Assembly: GCA_002914805.1 (NCBI GenBank)
Contig: JXTB01000033.1
Span: 121,897-185,896, forward strand
Reading direction: 5' to 3'
DNA length: 64,000 nt
Source of the DNA: Parasponia andersonii
Lineage: Eukaryota > Streptophyta > Magnoliopsida > Rosales > Cannabaceae
Shown here: piece after piece, positions 1 through 13,700 of the stretch
Layout of the letters: each line of letters starts with the position of its first letter
Numbering within the stretch: position 1 is the first letter of the stretch
Translations under genes and position numbers: made by a program
Notes under the pieces: model-generated
Database searches by the model: none
What the model was told of the DNA's origin: nothing
The model's input: only the letters and a program-made list of their open reading frames with translations

Positions 1-98
1 GAATGTTCAGCTAAAAGCTTATATAAACAAGTAGAAATTTTTCTAAAATCATCAGAGAAGAATGTTCAACTAAAAGCTTATATAAACAAGTAGAAACC
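1..98. repeat. Two-copy direct repeat of about 60 bp
   Basis: The block beginning GAATGTTCAGCTAAAAGC at position 1 recurs at about 60 with one mismatch over its first 38 bases (through the ACAAGTAGAAA motif). It lies in the intron of the protease gene that runs off the left edge. It looks like a simple local duplication, and more copies could exist to the left of the window. Confidence 0.7.
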
Positions 99-140
99 TG
101 TATACCCCAAATACATACAGTACACAACACTCAAGACCTT

Positions 141-508
141 GGGTAGTGTTTCGTTCATATAATGGAATTAGAATAGTAATAGAAATTGTAATAAAATGAA
201 ATTCAATTGGAAAAGGAATATGACTGATATTTCATTATTTGGTTGAAACTTAAAAATAGTATAGAATGGAATGGTATTGACAAAAATGCCCTTACCTTAG
301 ACGTTTCGGAAAAAAAGAAGAGGAAACGTTGGGTATTTTCAAATTTGAGTTAGGATGAAATGGTTATTTCTAAGGTAGTGGAGAGGAAAAGCAATTCAAT
401 CACTTAATGGAATTGTAATTGCACTAGAATAATGCCCCTTTGCTAAATTTGTAAACCAAACAAATCACTTTTCCATTCCAAAGTTGATTATTTTAAACCA
501 AACACACC
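141..508. mobile_element. Probable MITE inside a UBP intron
   Basis: The left end reads GGGTAGTGTTTCGTTCAT. The reverse complement of the right end reads GGTGTGTTTGGTTTAAAA. These are imperfect terminal inverted repeats of the kind seen in many plant hAT and Harbinger-derived MITEs. The interior is non-coding and contains repeated GGAATT and AATGGAAT motifs. I could not find a convincing target-site duplication, so the exact ends and the superfamily are uncertain. Confidence 0.4.
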
Positions 509-981
509 GTTGACGTTTTCCATCACAAAATTTGTTATTTTTTATTTTTTAAAAAAGGACCGTTGGTGTTGAAGAAACAAAGTCTGAATCCCAGACTTCT
601 GACGGCTTCCAATGGCTAAGCTGTGACAACAAACCTCTGTTTGAAGCATCTAAAATAAAAACCATCCTATGTCACAGAGTGTATGAAAATGCAATGAAAT
701 GAGTGTACTGATGCTGAATTTTTATATTCTTCCACATCCTAAGATTATGGGTCAAAAAAAAAAAAAATGAAGCTTATTCTAGCTAAAAGAGCCAAAAAAC
801 CCATTGGCAACCAAGAACTGCAGGCAGTTATTTATATATTACTACAAGTTGAAGCGAGAAAAGAAAAGAAAAACTAACCAGTGGACCATTTTCAACCAAA
901 GAAAAGAAAAAAAAAACCGCAGAAATGTTCTGATTTGATTCAATTAGCTAAAGAAAAACTATATATCGTCACAGTACTCAC

Positions 982-3900
982 TTCTTGATCCATCTGCAAG
1001 TTTGCCTCCTCCAAAGTTTGGTTAGAAACGCTCAGCATTGAATGCTTCTGCTGACTGAAATAGTCCCAAATACAGGCCTGCCATTTAAAAAAAAAAAAAA
1101 CAAACAAACAAACAAAAAAACAAAAAGACCAAAAGTCGAAAAAAAAGTTTCAAAAAAATCCACTTTTAAGTTCAACTAGAAAAAAGAAAAATCAAACAAC
1201 AACAATACAAGAAAATCACCTTTTCTTTCTCTACTTCAGTAAACTTACACACCCTCTCATAAAGCTCACTTGTAGAAGCCTGAAAAAACAAAATGAGCTC
1301 AAAATCTTATCACTATAGTTCAGTCTAAATTTATCAATACAAAGGCATCAAATGACCATAAATTCCATATGTAAACGTAAAAATTCCCCAAAAAGTGCTT
1401 AATAAACAGAATGTATAATATTCAAGCATAAGTCATGTCCAAGTTGTAATGAATACTTAAACTCAAACTCATACAGATACACGTAAAGCTAGAAATACCT
1501 ACATAAACAATGAAAAGCTAGCTCAAGCAATTACTCAACCCAGACCGTTATGAACCACAAGAAAGAAGGCCAAAAAGGAAAAAAAGGAATTAAAAGCTCA
1601 AAAAGAGATGCTAGTACAAGTCTGTGGAAGAGGGTCCAATGAATCTTCAAGTTACACACAAGATCTCAAAGACCTTTAAACCAAATAAAAGTACTACACA
1701 ATAAAATCTCATTATGTGAACAGCATCAACACAACTCAGACTTTTTCTTTTTTTCTTTTTTTTTCCCCCCCTTTCCTAACCACTTTGGTCTTCACAATGA
1801 GTGCATTCTTCTATGTCTTCATTATCTTTAGTAGTCCCACTGTTTCTTGCAACTTCTGTCATGTGAGCTCCAGCCTTGCTTTTTCGATCCATCTTATTGA
1901 ATAAAATTCACTTTCATCTGAAGTATACTTGAAATTTAAATGACTGCATTCTAATTGTCATGTATGTATCAACCCCATCTTTAAATAAAACATCTTCATC
2001 CCTAATTCAAATCTTCTACTATTGAGAAGAACTTCGAACCTATTTGGTACTACTTTTGCTTTCAGTTTACAGCATTAAATGAAGTATCCAAAGTTATAAT
2101 TTTCAATCAAATTTTCAAAAGTACATTTTGAATAGAGCTCAACTTGACAATAATGGAATTTAATTTGGTTAAAGAAAACCAAGAAAAGTACATAAAAAGA
2201 AAGTAAAAAATATAAAAACTACCAAGAACCAAAATTTACTTATTTCTTTTAGCCATGCCAAACAAGAAATTTCCAATCATATCAGCATTCATTGCAATTT
2301 CGGACTAATAATCAAAATCAACAACACCCTACATAAGTATAAACTGATACATGAAACATGCATTGCCTAATTGGTTAACATAGCAAAAGGCCAAAAAGCA
2401 TAGAATCATAACTATTGCATTGACATCAAGCAGATAAGGAAAAATGCAAAGACTCTAGGGAGGGGTGGTAAAACCGAAGGGGAATGTATGTCCTGGCAAA
2501 AGATCTCACATTTGGAAAAATTTTAATAGAAGTTCTAGACAAAAAGTTAAGAAAAAAGCACTAGAAACCATACCTTTTTGCTTAACTTTAAAACAGACTC
2601 GCTTTTGTCCCTAGAATCAATCAGCTTAAGACAAAGTGGGTAAACCTCTACAACAAAATTCTTGTTGAAAGTACCCTGAGAAATCATTCTTCTTGGTAAT
2701 GCCGGTCCTCCTTTGTACCTGACAATTTAAAGCACAAAACAAAGTAAGTGACGCACACCAATCACTTTTACCTGTTAATATAGGACGTGACTCTAAAATT
2801 CAAACCCATTCTACCAAAACTAAGAGTAATACCCAAAAAATAACACACACACACACACACACAAAAGAATAAATCACCTATAAAACAACAACAGACAACA
2901 GGCTAGCTGAATCTATCTGTAATAACAAAGATATATATTTTTACATATGTACGACAAAACAAAATAGTACCAGGAAAGAATTAAGAAACAAAAAAGAAAA
3001 ATAATTATACCAATCCAATAATTTTTCCCAAACTTGTTGAGAAACCAGAACATAGTCCCGTCCTTCCTCCAACATTCTACGAATCTCTAATTCACCACCC
3101 TCACTACCATTTTCATTTAGAACTATATCAGAGTTGTCAATCTCTCCAGGTCTATCTGCACTCTTGAAAGAAAGAATATCCATACTTTGAGATTCGGAAG
3201 ACTGCTCATCAACCAAAGATTCACCCATGCTATGCCTTGTATATCTCTGCCAGCTTGAAAACCATCTGTGCAAAGAGAAGAATAAGCCTAAATTCAAACC
3301 TCAATTTATGGCACAACAAGATCCACTAAAACCCAAAAAATAAAAAATAAAATAAAATCGATTGTGCCTGCCAATTATGAAGACACTAGTAAGTTCCCAG
3401 CCATCATCCATGCATTCTATTAATTTTTCACTAAATACTAAAACACAGACCTTTTTTAAAAAAAATAAAGTTGGAAATCTATTCCATATTTTTAAGTTTC
3501 CTAATCAGAGCTGTTCCATTGGTAACTACCAAAGGAATGTGAATACCTATTGATTTACCAGAGTTCCAGAAACAGCATAATTGGTAGTAGGTTAACAGAC
3601 AGTTCAGACTGAATATTCATATTTGATTTGTTCTAAGTTGCTTGTAAAGAAATATTGTAGGATTTAATACATTCAACAAATAAACTTTTAATGAAACATT
3701 TCAGATCAACCTTGCACGTGTAAGAATACAAGGATAACCCAATAATTAAGAAAAGAACTTATGCTGCCTTCAAATGAAGCAATTTTTTCACAAAATCCTT
3801 TACTTGTACCAAACAAAGATAATATTCCAAGCGTTTCAGTTAAACTAGCAAAATTCCAAAAAGCAAGCAAAATATCCATTTGCCCACAAGTAAAGGATAT

Positions 3901-4313
3901 CCAATGTTCAAACTATTATCCCGAAAAAGAAAAACAATTAGCAACCAGCAATTCGAAGACTGGAACTCGAAAACCTAGTACACCAAACCAATCATTTGAA
4001 CAATATTGAAATCCCAAAAACTAAAATAAAATAAAATTCAACCATACAAGAATAAGTATCTAAAGGTGCAATCAGTGCAAATACTTTGTTCTTTCTATTT
4101 CTCTTTGGTGAATAGTAAAACCAGAAATTCAAACCAGTCGACGAAACACCGAAAATCTTACCGATTCGAAATAACGTAATACAAATTGCCTTCCTTCAAA
4201 TTAGCCTCTGATTCATTGTTGAGCTCTGTAATGATCCGATTCTCCTCCTCCGGCGGAATAGGCAAGTAACTCGACCCGTTATCAATCATGAAGCCCGAAT
4301 CAGGAATAGTCAT
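982..4313 (-). CDS. UBP9: Ubiquitin-specific protease, N-terminal part (UBP9/10/11 type)
   Basis: Five coding exons are visible: 4313-4162, 3265-3011, 2718-2574, 1279-1220 and 1077-982. All junctions are GT-AG. They join into 236 uninterrupted codons, and the gene continues past the left edge. The protein starts MTIPDSGFMIDNGSSYLPIP and continues NLKEGNLYYVISNRWFSSWQ, the signature of plant deubiquitinases with a DUSP domain (here about residues 30-130). Later pieces KLLDWYKGGPALPRR and ACIWDYFSQQKHSML match the same family. The catalytic Cys and His boxes lie further downstream and are not in the window. The family removes ubiquitin from substrates. A non-coding leader exon is spliced to the ATG exon through an intron at 4521-4339. 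The paralogues UBP9, UBP10 and UBP11 cannot be told apart from this part alone, so the symbol is provisional. Some introns carry short repeats, including a CA tract and a MITE. Confidence 0.88.
2842..2863. repeat. (AC)n microsatellite in a UBP intron
   Basis: A run of about 11 AC dinucleotides lies between coding exons 2 and 3 of the protease gene. Confidence 0.85.
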
Positions 4314-4690
4314 GATTGATTGATTGATTCAGGAGAATCTAAAAAAAGCATAGAAAAATCGGAGGAAATTAATACAATCAAAAACCAGAAAGAAAGATCT
4401 CAGATATATTCAAACAATCGCATGTATATAAATTTCACCCCCAAACAGATGGCCAAATCAAAGAGGTTGCAGACATTGGAGAGACCTGAATCGGAAAGAG
4501 AAAGAGACGAATTGGACTTACCTGGAGTCAAATCAATGGCGCGAGAGAGATGGAGATCAAGGAAACCCTAGGTTGTGAGCAGGGGAGCAATGATCTGAGG
4601 TAGAGAGAGAAAGAGTAGAGAGAGAGCGAGAGACTTAGGGAGGGGCGAGCCTCTGGAGAAATCTGTAACAGTCGTTTTAAACGAAGTTGA
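4314..4690 (-). promoter_or_regulatory. Leader and 5'-UTR intron of the UBP gene, with telo-box
   Basis: On the minus strand the leader has a splice donor after CTCCAG (4522) and an acceptor at 4340-4339, giving a 5'-UTR intron of 183 bp. The leader exon is rich in CTCTCT (GAGAGA on the plus strand). It contains AAACCCTA-type sequence on the plus strand at about 4563-4570, the telo-box motif common in plant promoters and leaders. The transcription start is not fixed. The region just upstream holds a C14/T8 homopolymer run at 4771-4792. Confidence 0.55.
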
Positions 4691-7126
4691 GTTTTGTATT
4701 TGAAACTCTGGCGAGTCAGTCACGCACCCAAATTTATACGGCCAGCTTCCATGGAAGCCAACTTAAACGACCCCCCCCCCCCCCTTTTTTTTGTCTTAAA
4801 ATGTCTTATTATTTCCCAATTGACCTTTTTTTTTCTTTAGGGGTCCCATTTGGCTCTTTTGTCATTTAACATTTCTTTTTTTTTTTTTTTTTGTTTCAAA
4901 TAAATTATAGTACTTTAGGATCTAAAATGGATTTTGTGCGAGAATTCGAGATCATATCTGGAATTTGGAAAGACCATTCATCAACTTTTTCGTTCACAGA
5001 TCACAATCATTCAAATAGCTAATGTTGTTTTATTACTTTTTTTTTCAAATAATTTGTTTTCCAAGTAAATCCTCCAAAATATGCACGAATTCTAATCACA
5101 TGAAAATTTTGAGCTTATTTGGATTCTTTTTTTTTTTAACGGAAAAATGGAAAATTTTTTTTTGGAAGTTTGCTTAGTAACTTTGTTTGTATTTTTTTTT
5201 TAAAATTGTTATCAAAAATTTCAAGAAAAAGGTAACAATAAATTTCTAATACCTTCATTTTTTAAAACAAATTTCAAAAATAAAAAAAAATTATAAATAC
5301 TTGTTCACAATTATATATGTACAGTCTATACGACTTTCTCTCTTATTATTTGTACTTTTTGTTTTTAGAATCGAGCAGTAAAATAAAATTTACTAAGTAT
5401 ATTTCTTATTTTTAAAAACTGAAAATCAAAACAAAATTCGAACTTTTATTTTCAGTTTATTTAAACAAAAAATTGAAGTGAATTTAAGTAAACCTTTTGT
5501 GTTTTTGTTTTTTTTTTTACGGATAATATGAAAAATAATAAAAAAAAAACCCACACTATTTAGTATTTTTAACAAAATAAAAAGAAAAATAAAACCACAC
5601 ATTTTCATTTATATAAAATAAAATATCTAATTTGTGTTTTTCCTAATTTCTATCAACTAGCTGATAAATATGGTCCAAATTAAACTTGCAATTGGCAAAA
5701 AAAAAAAAAAACATTTGTGTACCCTTTAGACTCAAAAAACATAAATAAAATAGGATTATTAAAAGTAAGTATTTTAAATAATTGGAAACAAGTTTAAACT
5801 CTTTTTAACTTCAATAAATTTTATTTTTATTTTATCTTATGAGTTCTGTCTTTTTAAATAATCTCAAATTTCAATTTTGACTATATTTGTAAATCTGGTG
5901 CTATTTAATAGAAAATCATTTTATTTAAAGAATACAACTTCATTAATAAAAACACATTTGGAAATCCTAGAGTACAAGTAGTGTTCGACAACAATTTTGA
6001 AGAAAAACTCTATAAATAATAAAATATAACTCTTCAACGGTTCATTTTGACTTTTCACAATCCGAATTGACGCTTTTAATTGATTTGTTTGTCGAAAGTT
6101 TATTTGACATAAATGAAAATTTTGGTATGTTTTTTTGCTAAAACACTCTGGTTTTTAAACAAAAATTTAGACCATTTTTGTCGCACGACACTTTACTGTT
6201 TCAGTACCTATAACTCTTTATTTTATTATTTTTTTTTATTTTAGTTCGGACTACAATTTTATTTGTTACATAATTAACATATTGCTTACTTTAATTGTAA
6301 TGACAAAAATTGTGCTGAGTTTCATGGGTATTGATGATGAATTATTTTTGGTAAACGTTAAGTATAAGAATAAATTTAGTACTAATTGTAGGAGACGTTA
6401 GTTGAAAAAAAAAAAAGAAGAAAAGAAAAGAAAGAAAGAAAGCAAGAAAGAGGGAAAAAAAAAATAGGACCTTTGTTTGGATAGGAAAATATTTTAAATT
6501 TAGTGCTGAATTTTNGGGGGGGGGGGGGGGGGGGGAATTGTTACTACAATTGAGTTCTGCTGATTTTTTCTTTTCTTTTTTGGATAATGGTGTGAAGACC
6601 TCAACATTATAAAAAAAAGGCATCCTAGATACTTATCAATATAGAGAGAAAAAATTATTTTAATTGTAAAAATATAATTCATTGCCATACCCATCATAAC
6701 ATTATTTTACAGACAATTCTATCCCATTGTAAAGTAGCATAATTTGTCTCATTACATCGATACAAAATTCTCAAAGTGGAACCTTCCAAACCAATTTTTC
6801 GGGGGTTTCAATGACAAAATTCACGGCCCTGACAGCCACCAACCTTTTCGGCTTTTCCACCAAAATAAGCCACAAGGTTACATTATTCATTTTCTACTTT
6901 CTAGATTTAAATGTATTTAACAGAAAAAAAAAAAAGGAACAATTCAAACAAATTGTAATTATTATTATTCCTGATGAGTTTTTCATATTATTACGTGGGA
7001 AACATTATGATGATATCATAAGAAATGTATTATTTTCTCAGGAAATTCATCAAAATTTGCGAGTCTGAACTCCCAGACCATTTTTTTTGCCGATTTGAAT
7101 TTATAATTAGCATCGCCATTCACCAG
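4691..7126. other. AT-rich intergenic region, no gene seen
   Basis: This spacer between the UBP promoter side and the 3' end of the PHD gene is AT-rich with many A and T homopolymers. The short open frames are compositionally biased (poly-Phe, poly-Lys) and resemble no protein I know. It includes an undetermined base at 6515 followed by 20 consecutive G at 6516-6535, possibly an assembly problem spot. Confidence 0.6.
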
Positions 7127-7189
7127 GCACCAGTGGTCTAGTGGTGGAATAGTACCCTGCTACGGTGCAGAGCCGGGTTCGATTGTGCA
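7127..7189 (+). pseudogene. Decayed tRNA-Gly gene
   Basis: The first 57 bases follow plant tRNA-Gly(GCC): acceptor GCACCAG, the D arm TGGTCTAGTGG (A box), anticodon stem GTACC/GGTGC and GCCGGGTTCGATT. Two defects are visible. The anticodon loop reads CTGCTAC where GCC is expected, giving GCT. About 8 bases are missing after GGTTCGATT, which removes the 3' half of the T stem and part of the 3' acceptor strand, so only GTGCA remains. The element is 63 nt instead of about 71, and the B box is damaged. It cannot fold into a full cloverleaf. A T-rich run follows at about 7210. It lies about 600 bp beyond the stop codon of the PHD gene, on the opposite strand. Confidence 0.8.
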
Positions 7190-7795
7190 TACATATAAAT
7201 ATACGTACTTTTTTTCTTTTCGTAATTTTTGTTTTCATTATTTCTTTTTGGCTTTTAAAAGGACAATGGGATGATGATCCAATCAATACAAAGTCAAGCC
7301 ACGAATCATATTCCAAAAACTGCTGCCTCCAAGGCAAGAAAAGAGAAGAAAGGAGTGCACAGATAAAACATCAAAGAAATATCATCACCACATTGGTAAG
7401 CGATTCATTTGCTACCTGTCAAAATTTACATCATCTATTTAATGGCTATCTATGCCATAACACAGAAAAGGCTCCTACAACATACATGCTCTCTAACATG
7501 AAAAAATAGAATTCATATGTACACACAGTGTTTACAATTTTCCAGATACAACCTGACAACCAGCTATGCAACCTCATCGGGCCGCTGACGCCATGTTCCT
7601 CTTTCACTGAATTTCACTCGTCAAATAAGAAAACCCAGTGAAAGAAGACATGAAACCTAACAGGTATCCCGCAGGAGATTTACAGGGAGAACTCAACCAG
7701 ACTCCCTAGCAAGCCAACGATAGCACTCCTAAGAAGCTGAATACTTTTTCTGCCCAACTCCTCTTCAAATTGGAGTAAAGCCGAATGGTCTACAA
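7190..7795 (-). other. Probable 3' UTR and downstream flank of the PHD gene
   Basis: This stretch follows the TGA of the PHD gene on the minus strand. It contains no credible open frame. The part next to the stop (about 7500-7795) is less AT-rich than intergenic DNA and is probably 3' UTR. The polyadenylation site is not identified. Confidence 0.4.
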
Positions 7796-10700
7796 TCACA
7801 TGGTCCCCGCCTCGTCTGAACTAGCTGAGGCCTCACTTGCTTCTGGACGTGCTCTGCCTCCCTGAGTCTCATCCTCGCTGGACATGCTCTCTTCACTGGA
7901 ATCCGAAGATGTTCCAAAGTCCTCATCAGTCAGCATATCAGCTTTCCGTTTCTTCCTGATATCTTTTACTCCTCTTCCTTGAAGAGCGAGTCTCCTTCGT
8001 TTTCGCGCATTTCGCTTGCCCTTAGGGACCTCTTCTTTCTGTGATTCAAGGCTTTTGCTTTCAACCTGATTCACAGCTTTTCCTTTGCCATACTCGTTAT
8101 CCTCTGAATCCTCGGCATCTAGCTTGCGCCTTTTCCTACTTGAATTCGTCTGGGAAAAAGAATTGACATCTATAATGAGACATGGTCACAGCACCAACAT
8201 GCATAACCACTACCAAGTGCCAAAGGAAAAATAAAGACGATAATTAAATCTCTACTAAATGCTGTTTAACGACAAGTGAACAAAATCAAACCACTAACCA
8301 CAATCTCAAACTAAACTAAAGGCCCTCAACAAAATCTATACTACAAAAAAGTCTTAACTTGTCATCCAAGCTCCTTATATGCCCAACTACAATGTTTTTA
8401 TCCTCCAACCTAAGCCAAACTTGACAATCCCTTGTCTTTGAGAAATTTCATCAACTACGCCTAAAAAGTAACTAATTTGACACATATGCTCCACTAAATA
8501 AAGTTCTACAATATATGCATATACCCACCTACAAAGACCAAAACACCCTTCAATTTTCATTAAACAAAAGCGTAAACTAGCCACACAGAGAGAGCACAGG
8601 CATCACCACAGTCGGGAATTTCACCCAAATGCAGGCATCAACACAGTCAAACCCACACAAAGAACCAGTACCAAAGCCAAATCAAATTTGATCAATTTAC
8701 ACTTGCAAAAGATCTGGGACAGTGAGAATTATCAATAGACTCAAGACAATCTTTCAAAGCAGGGAACCTACTACCACCCAATGGGGATTCCCAAAACCGC
8801 CCCACATAACTTAAATGGTGAATGATGCAGGGATGGTACATGAAAATAGTGGCAAGTACATGGATGTTAAATGTAAAACCCACACATGAAAATAGTGGCG
8901 AGGGCATGGATGTTAAATGTAAAACCCACCCTGCCCTGCCCCATTTATGAACCTAGAAAAGAGAGGCAAGGATTCTGGTCGCATAGATGAGACTCCTGGA
9001 TTGGATTCTTGAAGAGGTTGTGTGCAAGATAAAAGACGAGGAATGTCCTTTAAAAAACAAATAAGGGTAGTTTTGTCCAAAGCACAAATTGTAGTGTTAT
9101 ATTAAGCTGGAGCATAGATTTGATCTTTAATTGAGCATATTTACTAGAACTTCTCTTGTGTTTTGTCTTATGTTGGCCTTTCCACTTGCAACAGACTATA
9201 TTTTTAGCCCAAATTTCACAGAATTCGTCTCCAATAGCAGGAATAAGAACACGTAATAACTCATAGAAATTGATAGTTCAAAATTTTTGGTAGTCTTCAA
9301 TTACATCGCGAGTATTTTCTTTTTCATTTTGTTCAATGCCTAAATCACAGAGCTAAGATCTCCTAGTTGTTCATGTATGAGAAATGGTTCAACAAGATAA
9401 AAACTACCCAAAAAAATATATATACATTACGGGAGAAAAATAGTGTATGATATTCACAGCTACTTTTTTCATCATCAAATAAATGGAAGTGCAAGAGCAT
9501 TTTTCACTATTTAATCACACAATAACAAATTGTTGGGAATGGTCTCATGCTCATACCTTGGGTCCACGATCAACCAATCTAGCCCATTCATGTCGGTTCC
9601 TCAAGCAATCAAGAACAGCCTGCGAATGACTCGCATATGCATAGCGCTCCCCATTATGCTTCCTCAAGTTATGCCAATGCTGCAAAAAGAGACCAAAACA
9701 TAAAAGAATAAGAAACACGTAGAAGAGATTCTTTTTCTTCACTAAAAGCAACAAAATGAAAACAGCAAACTGCTTAACAAAGGAACCATACCGGCAGCAC
9801 TGCATTACAGAGCTCCTCATATGTCATGCGCCTGCCTTTGCTCATAATCTCATTAATCAATCCTGCATATGAGAATAGGAGCAGGAAACTACAATCAAGA
9901 AGACAGTCAAGACACTTAAGGAATAATGCAATCTGACACAAAAGGATAACAGCTACCTGGTAAAGTACGATGAACAGGACCACCAACTGTGCCGGTATCA
10001 TCATCAGAGGTATTCCTAGGTGAACTTCTTATCGAAGGCAAATTGCGCTCGTTAGCCTCAGCAGATGAAGATGGAACACTGCTTGCAGTGGCAACAGAGG
10101 TAGAAGGGATATTCCTCTTGAGAGACTCCGCCGCTGAGGATCCGTTGTCCTCTTTCTTGGTAGCAGCTTCTACTGTATAATCTGTATCTTGTCTTCTCAG
10201 ATCATGTGAAGAAGCTCTGCCCATCCTTTTACCTTCATCAGCCTCCTCACGAGAACTATGGAACCCATCTCTGGGAGCATCCCTGTATTTCCTTCTAGGG
10301 ACCTATACAAATTAGGACTTCTTATTATATATACCAGGAAAAAAAGAAAGCCGCTACAGCATATTGGAACTGTGTAAACATATCTACTGAAAGCTTGATA
10401 AAAATAACCACCCCAAAAACAAGTCATGAATATTAGGTAAGCATAAAACTTACCAAATTGTGATCTTTTCCTCCAGAACTCGACGTCCGCTTTATTAGCA
10501 TGCTTGTCGGAGTTGGAGAAGCCAACTGAGGTACACCACTAGCATGACGCACACGTGGTACTCGAGGTACTCGAGGAGAGCTGTTGAGTTCTTGATGTAG
10601 CAGTAAAGCAAGCTGTCAAAATACACAGAATTATATACAAAAAGATCATGTACCAAAATTACTAGGAACAATTATATTCCAAAACACAAAATTCCGCTCT

Positions 10701-13700
10701 CACCTCCTCGTCGCTAAGTGTTGCAGGAGAACTTGATGAAACAGGTGGACACACAGAAGGCACAAGATTTTGACTAATTTTCGAGGAAGACTGTGAAGGT
10801 GGCTGGTTAAACTTTTCTCCTTTTTGGGGCACCCCTGAAGCTGAACTTCTACTGTTTGTATGCATAGCCTTCTGATGGTGGAGTGACACAGTAGGCTCAC
10901 CACAAGCTGAAGTTAAAGCAGTAGTAGATGCAGTTGTTGATGTCTTGGAAGATGCACAAAACAAATTATCTTTTGATTCTGGTGATGCTTTCTTGGAAAG
11001 AGAATCATGTGAATTCCTGTTTGAGTGTGAGGGTTTTGGAGCAGAATTTGCAAATGATTTTTTCACAGTTTTCCTTGGCAGGCCATCCCTATCCTCATCC
11101 CTGACACGATCTTTCCTCATATTGACATTACCATCAGGTGACATATGTGGTTTAGCAATAGAATTAGAATTCAGAGCATCAACAGATTTAACATTGTCAG
11201 AAGTGGATGATTTAGGAATCAACACAGTGGTCGAATTGGAAGAAGATTTTCCAGAAGATGCTACCATTTTACGCTGACTAGGCAGTCCCTGAGAATTTAA
11301 CATGGTTCCTCCTGTTTTTGAATGCCCCTCGAGAAGCTCAGAACCATGTTTCTGTTCTGAAGGACTTTTCGGCATAGCCAACAAACCACCATTGCCCTCC
11401 AGTTCTGATTTAAGCTGACAAGAATCACCAGATAATTGGTCTGCCTTGTCCATATGAGAATCAGTAACTGCTTCAAAACTTCGGTCAAGGTCTTCTGGCT
11501 TATGGTCACTGGATTGTGAACAGCTTACTGTTACATCATTCACTTTAGAAGATTCAAAAACATGATCCGTAGATGTTCCAAAACCTTTTGCATCACCACG
11601 AGGAGAAGACTTAATATTCAACACAGACCCAGCATGATCAACATGATCTTCTTTTTTCACTTCCAAATCAGGTCGTTCAGACGTCAATGCAATATCACTG
11701 TTAAAATCTTGAACCTGCTTGTCCTTAACTTCTGGTGCAATACCAGGCACAGCTTCCACAAGAGGTTGACCAATGTTTTTATCAGACCCCTCAACACTAT
11801 CATCCAACTTACCAACTGCAGTGCCCTCCTCCTATCATTGAAAATAATGTAATTTCAGCAAACTGAAGTGTAAAATAATAGACAAGAATGGATGAAATAG
11901 CACCAAAAAATTAAGCATAAGCAATCTAAACACACACACCTGAAAAACAAAAAAAAGACTAGAACTGTACACAATCATGGGAACACATTGGACAATAGAC
12001 AATGTGCTCCAGAGGTAACACCTCCCTACATCAAAGGACTTAAACAAGAGCGAAATACTCATTGTACTGACAAAAATCTGGATGGGTCTCAGACACTAGC
12101 ACCTATCTAAAGTTGCAGACTCACAAGCTGTGAAAAATAAATCTTAAAACTGCATAAGGAGTTGGACATGCTCATTCGTTGAGCATGGATTGCTCCTCCT
12201 TAAGTTGTAAGAGCAGCAGCAATTCACATTCGGAACAACCATGAGGTTGCATAATAAGGCAATAAATGACATTTGCACCTAGGTCTTAATTCATGATTAT
12301 AGATTTCGCTCAGTAGATCTTGAAAACTCAAATTAAGTTACTTTACCTTAACTAGTTTCAAAAACAAAATGAAATTAAAAATTAAAAACCTCATGTGAAT
12401 GTTAGTGGCTTACCTAACTCTTAATATTTAATAGTTCATCTACGTTAAAAACTGTAGTTGTCAACTTAGACATCTCACCAAGAATTTTATTTCACTTATC
12501 AACTCAACTTTTGAACCTATGTTGAAACCCCCATTTACCTGCTTTCGTACACCTAAAATCCTCATCAGTTTAGCATTAACATTCAATATCAGGAAACCAG
12601 GAAACTCTCAACATACTCGTGGAAGCAGAATATGAGCCTCAATTCAGATATATATCCCAGGTAGTTCAGTAAAAATGCGATACAAAATGGTGGCCACAGA
12701 GTAAATTGTAAAAATGGTCTCATCCAGTAGAGTAAGAGAAGTAACACAGACTTTTAGCGATAATCCTTGCAAGATAAACCCTCCGTAACTTGCTAAATGC
12801 ACTTTCAAGCACAACAAAATTAAGAAGAAAGAAGAATCATAGAAAAAAAAAAGTGTGTTTGCAAGTCTATTGAAAGTACCTCATCTTTTACCCGAAGCTT
12901 TCCTGCATTACCATGTCCGGCTGAGGATCCAACAGCATCATCAGTTTTAGGAGAGCTTTCTAGCACTGCAGGAAGTTGATGGCCATTCTTGTCTTCCTTC
13001 AGTCCAGTACCAATGGCAAAATCTTGTCTAGACATGTCAGAAGATAAGGCTTCTGAAGAATGCTTTCCAACATTACCATGAGGTACAAGGCGTCGGTCGG
13101 ATGTAGGTTCTCTAACCACCGTCTCCTTCAAATGTTTGTTCTTCGTAGTGTGACTTTCACCCTTAGGAAACTTCGGAGCTCTGTCTTCATAAAATTCCAA
13201 TTGTTTTGCATCACTGGTCGGTGTAAACACTAGTAATAGAAAATGAAAAACACAAAAATTGGAATCAACAGGCACATGTTAGCTAAAACAAAATGTGACA
13301 CACTTTTAACATTCTTGTCATTGAGTGTAGATAGCTAGTAGAAGAAAAAGTCGTGTTTTAAATTCCAACAAAAAATTGAATTTAATATCAGCCTGCAAAG
13401 CACATCAAAATCAAATTACCTGTTTTAGAAGAATGCGCACCTCTCCTGGTAACCTCGGCCTCTTTCTCAGCAGCTCTGGCTTTCTTCTTCCCACTCCTAT
13501 CTTTAGGTGTTCCTGAATCTTCTTTCTTCCGCTTACCAGACTGTGACACGGCTGGCCGGATAAAGCCACTCTCCTTCAAACCATTCTGAGCACGCCTAAC
13601 ATCCAGACCCTCAGTTTCCCACTTTTTAGTCTCTTTCAAAGAGACCTTCCGATCACGAGTAGCCTCCTCATCTCCACCTCTCAAACCAACCAAAGTAGCC

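Noticed and set aside
6342-6697. Open frames around the G20 run
   Set aside because: They depend on a homopolymer next to an undetermined base and encode Pro and Phe runs.
10945-11277. Plus-strand frame of 110 codons opposite the PHD gene
   Set aside because: It is the complement of a long coding exon of the PHD protein. Its codons merely mirror the Ser-rich coding strand.
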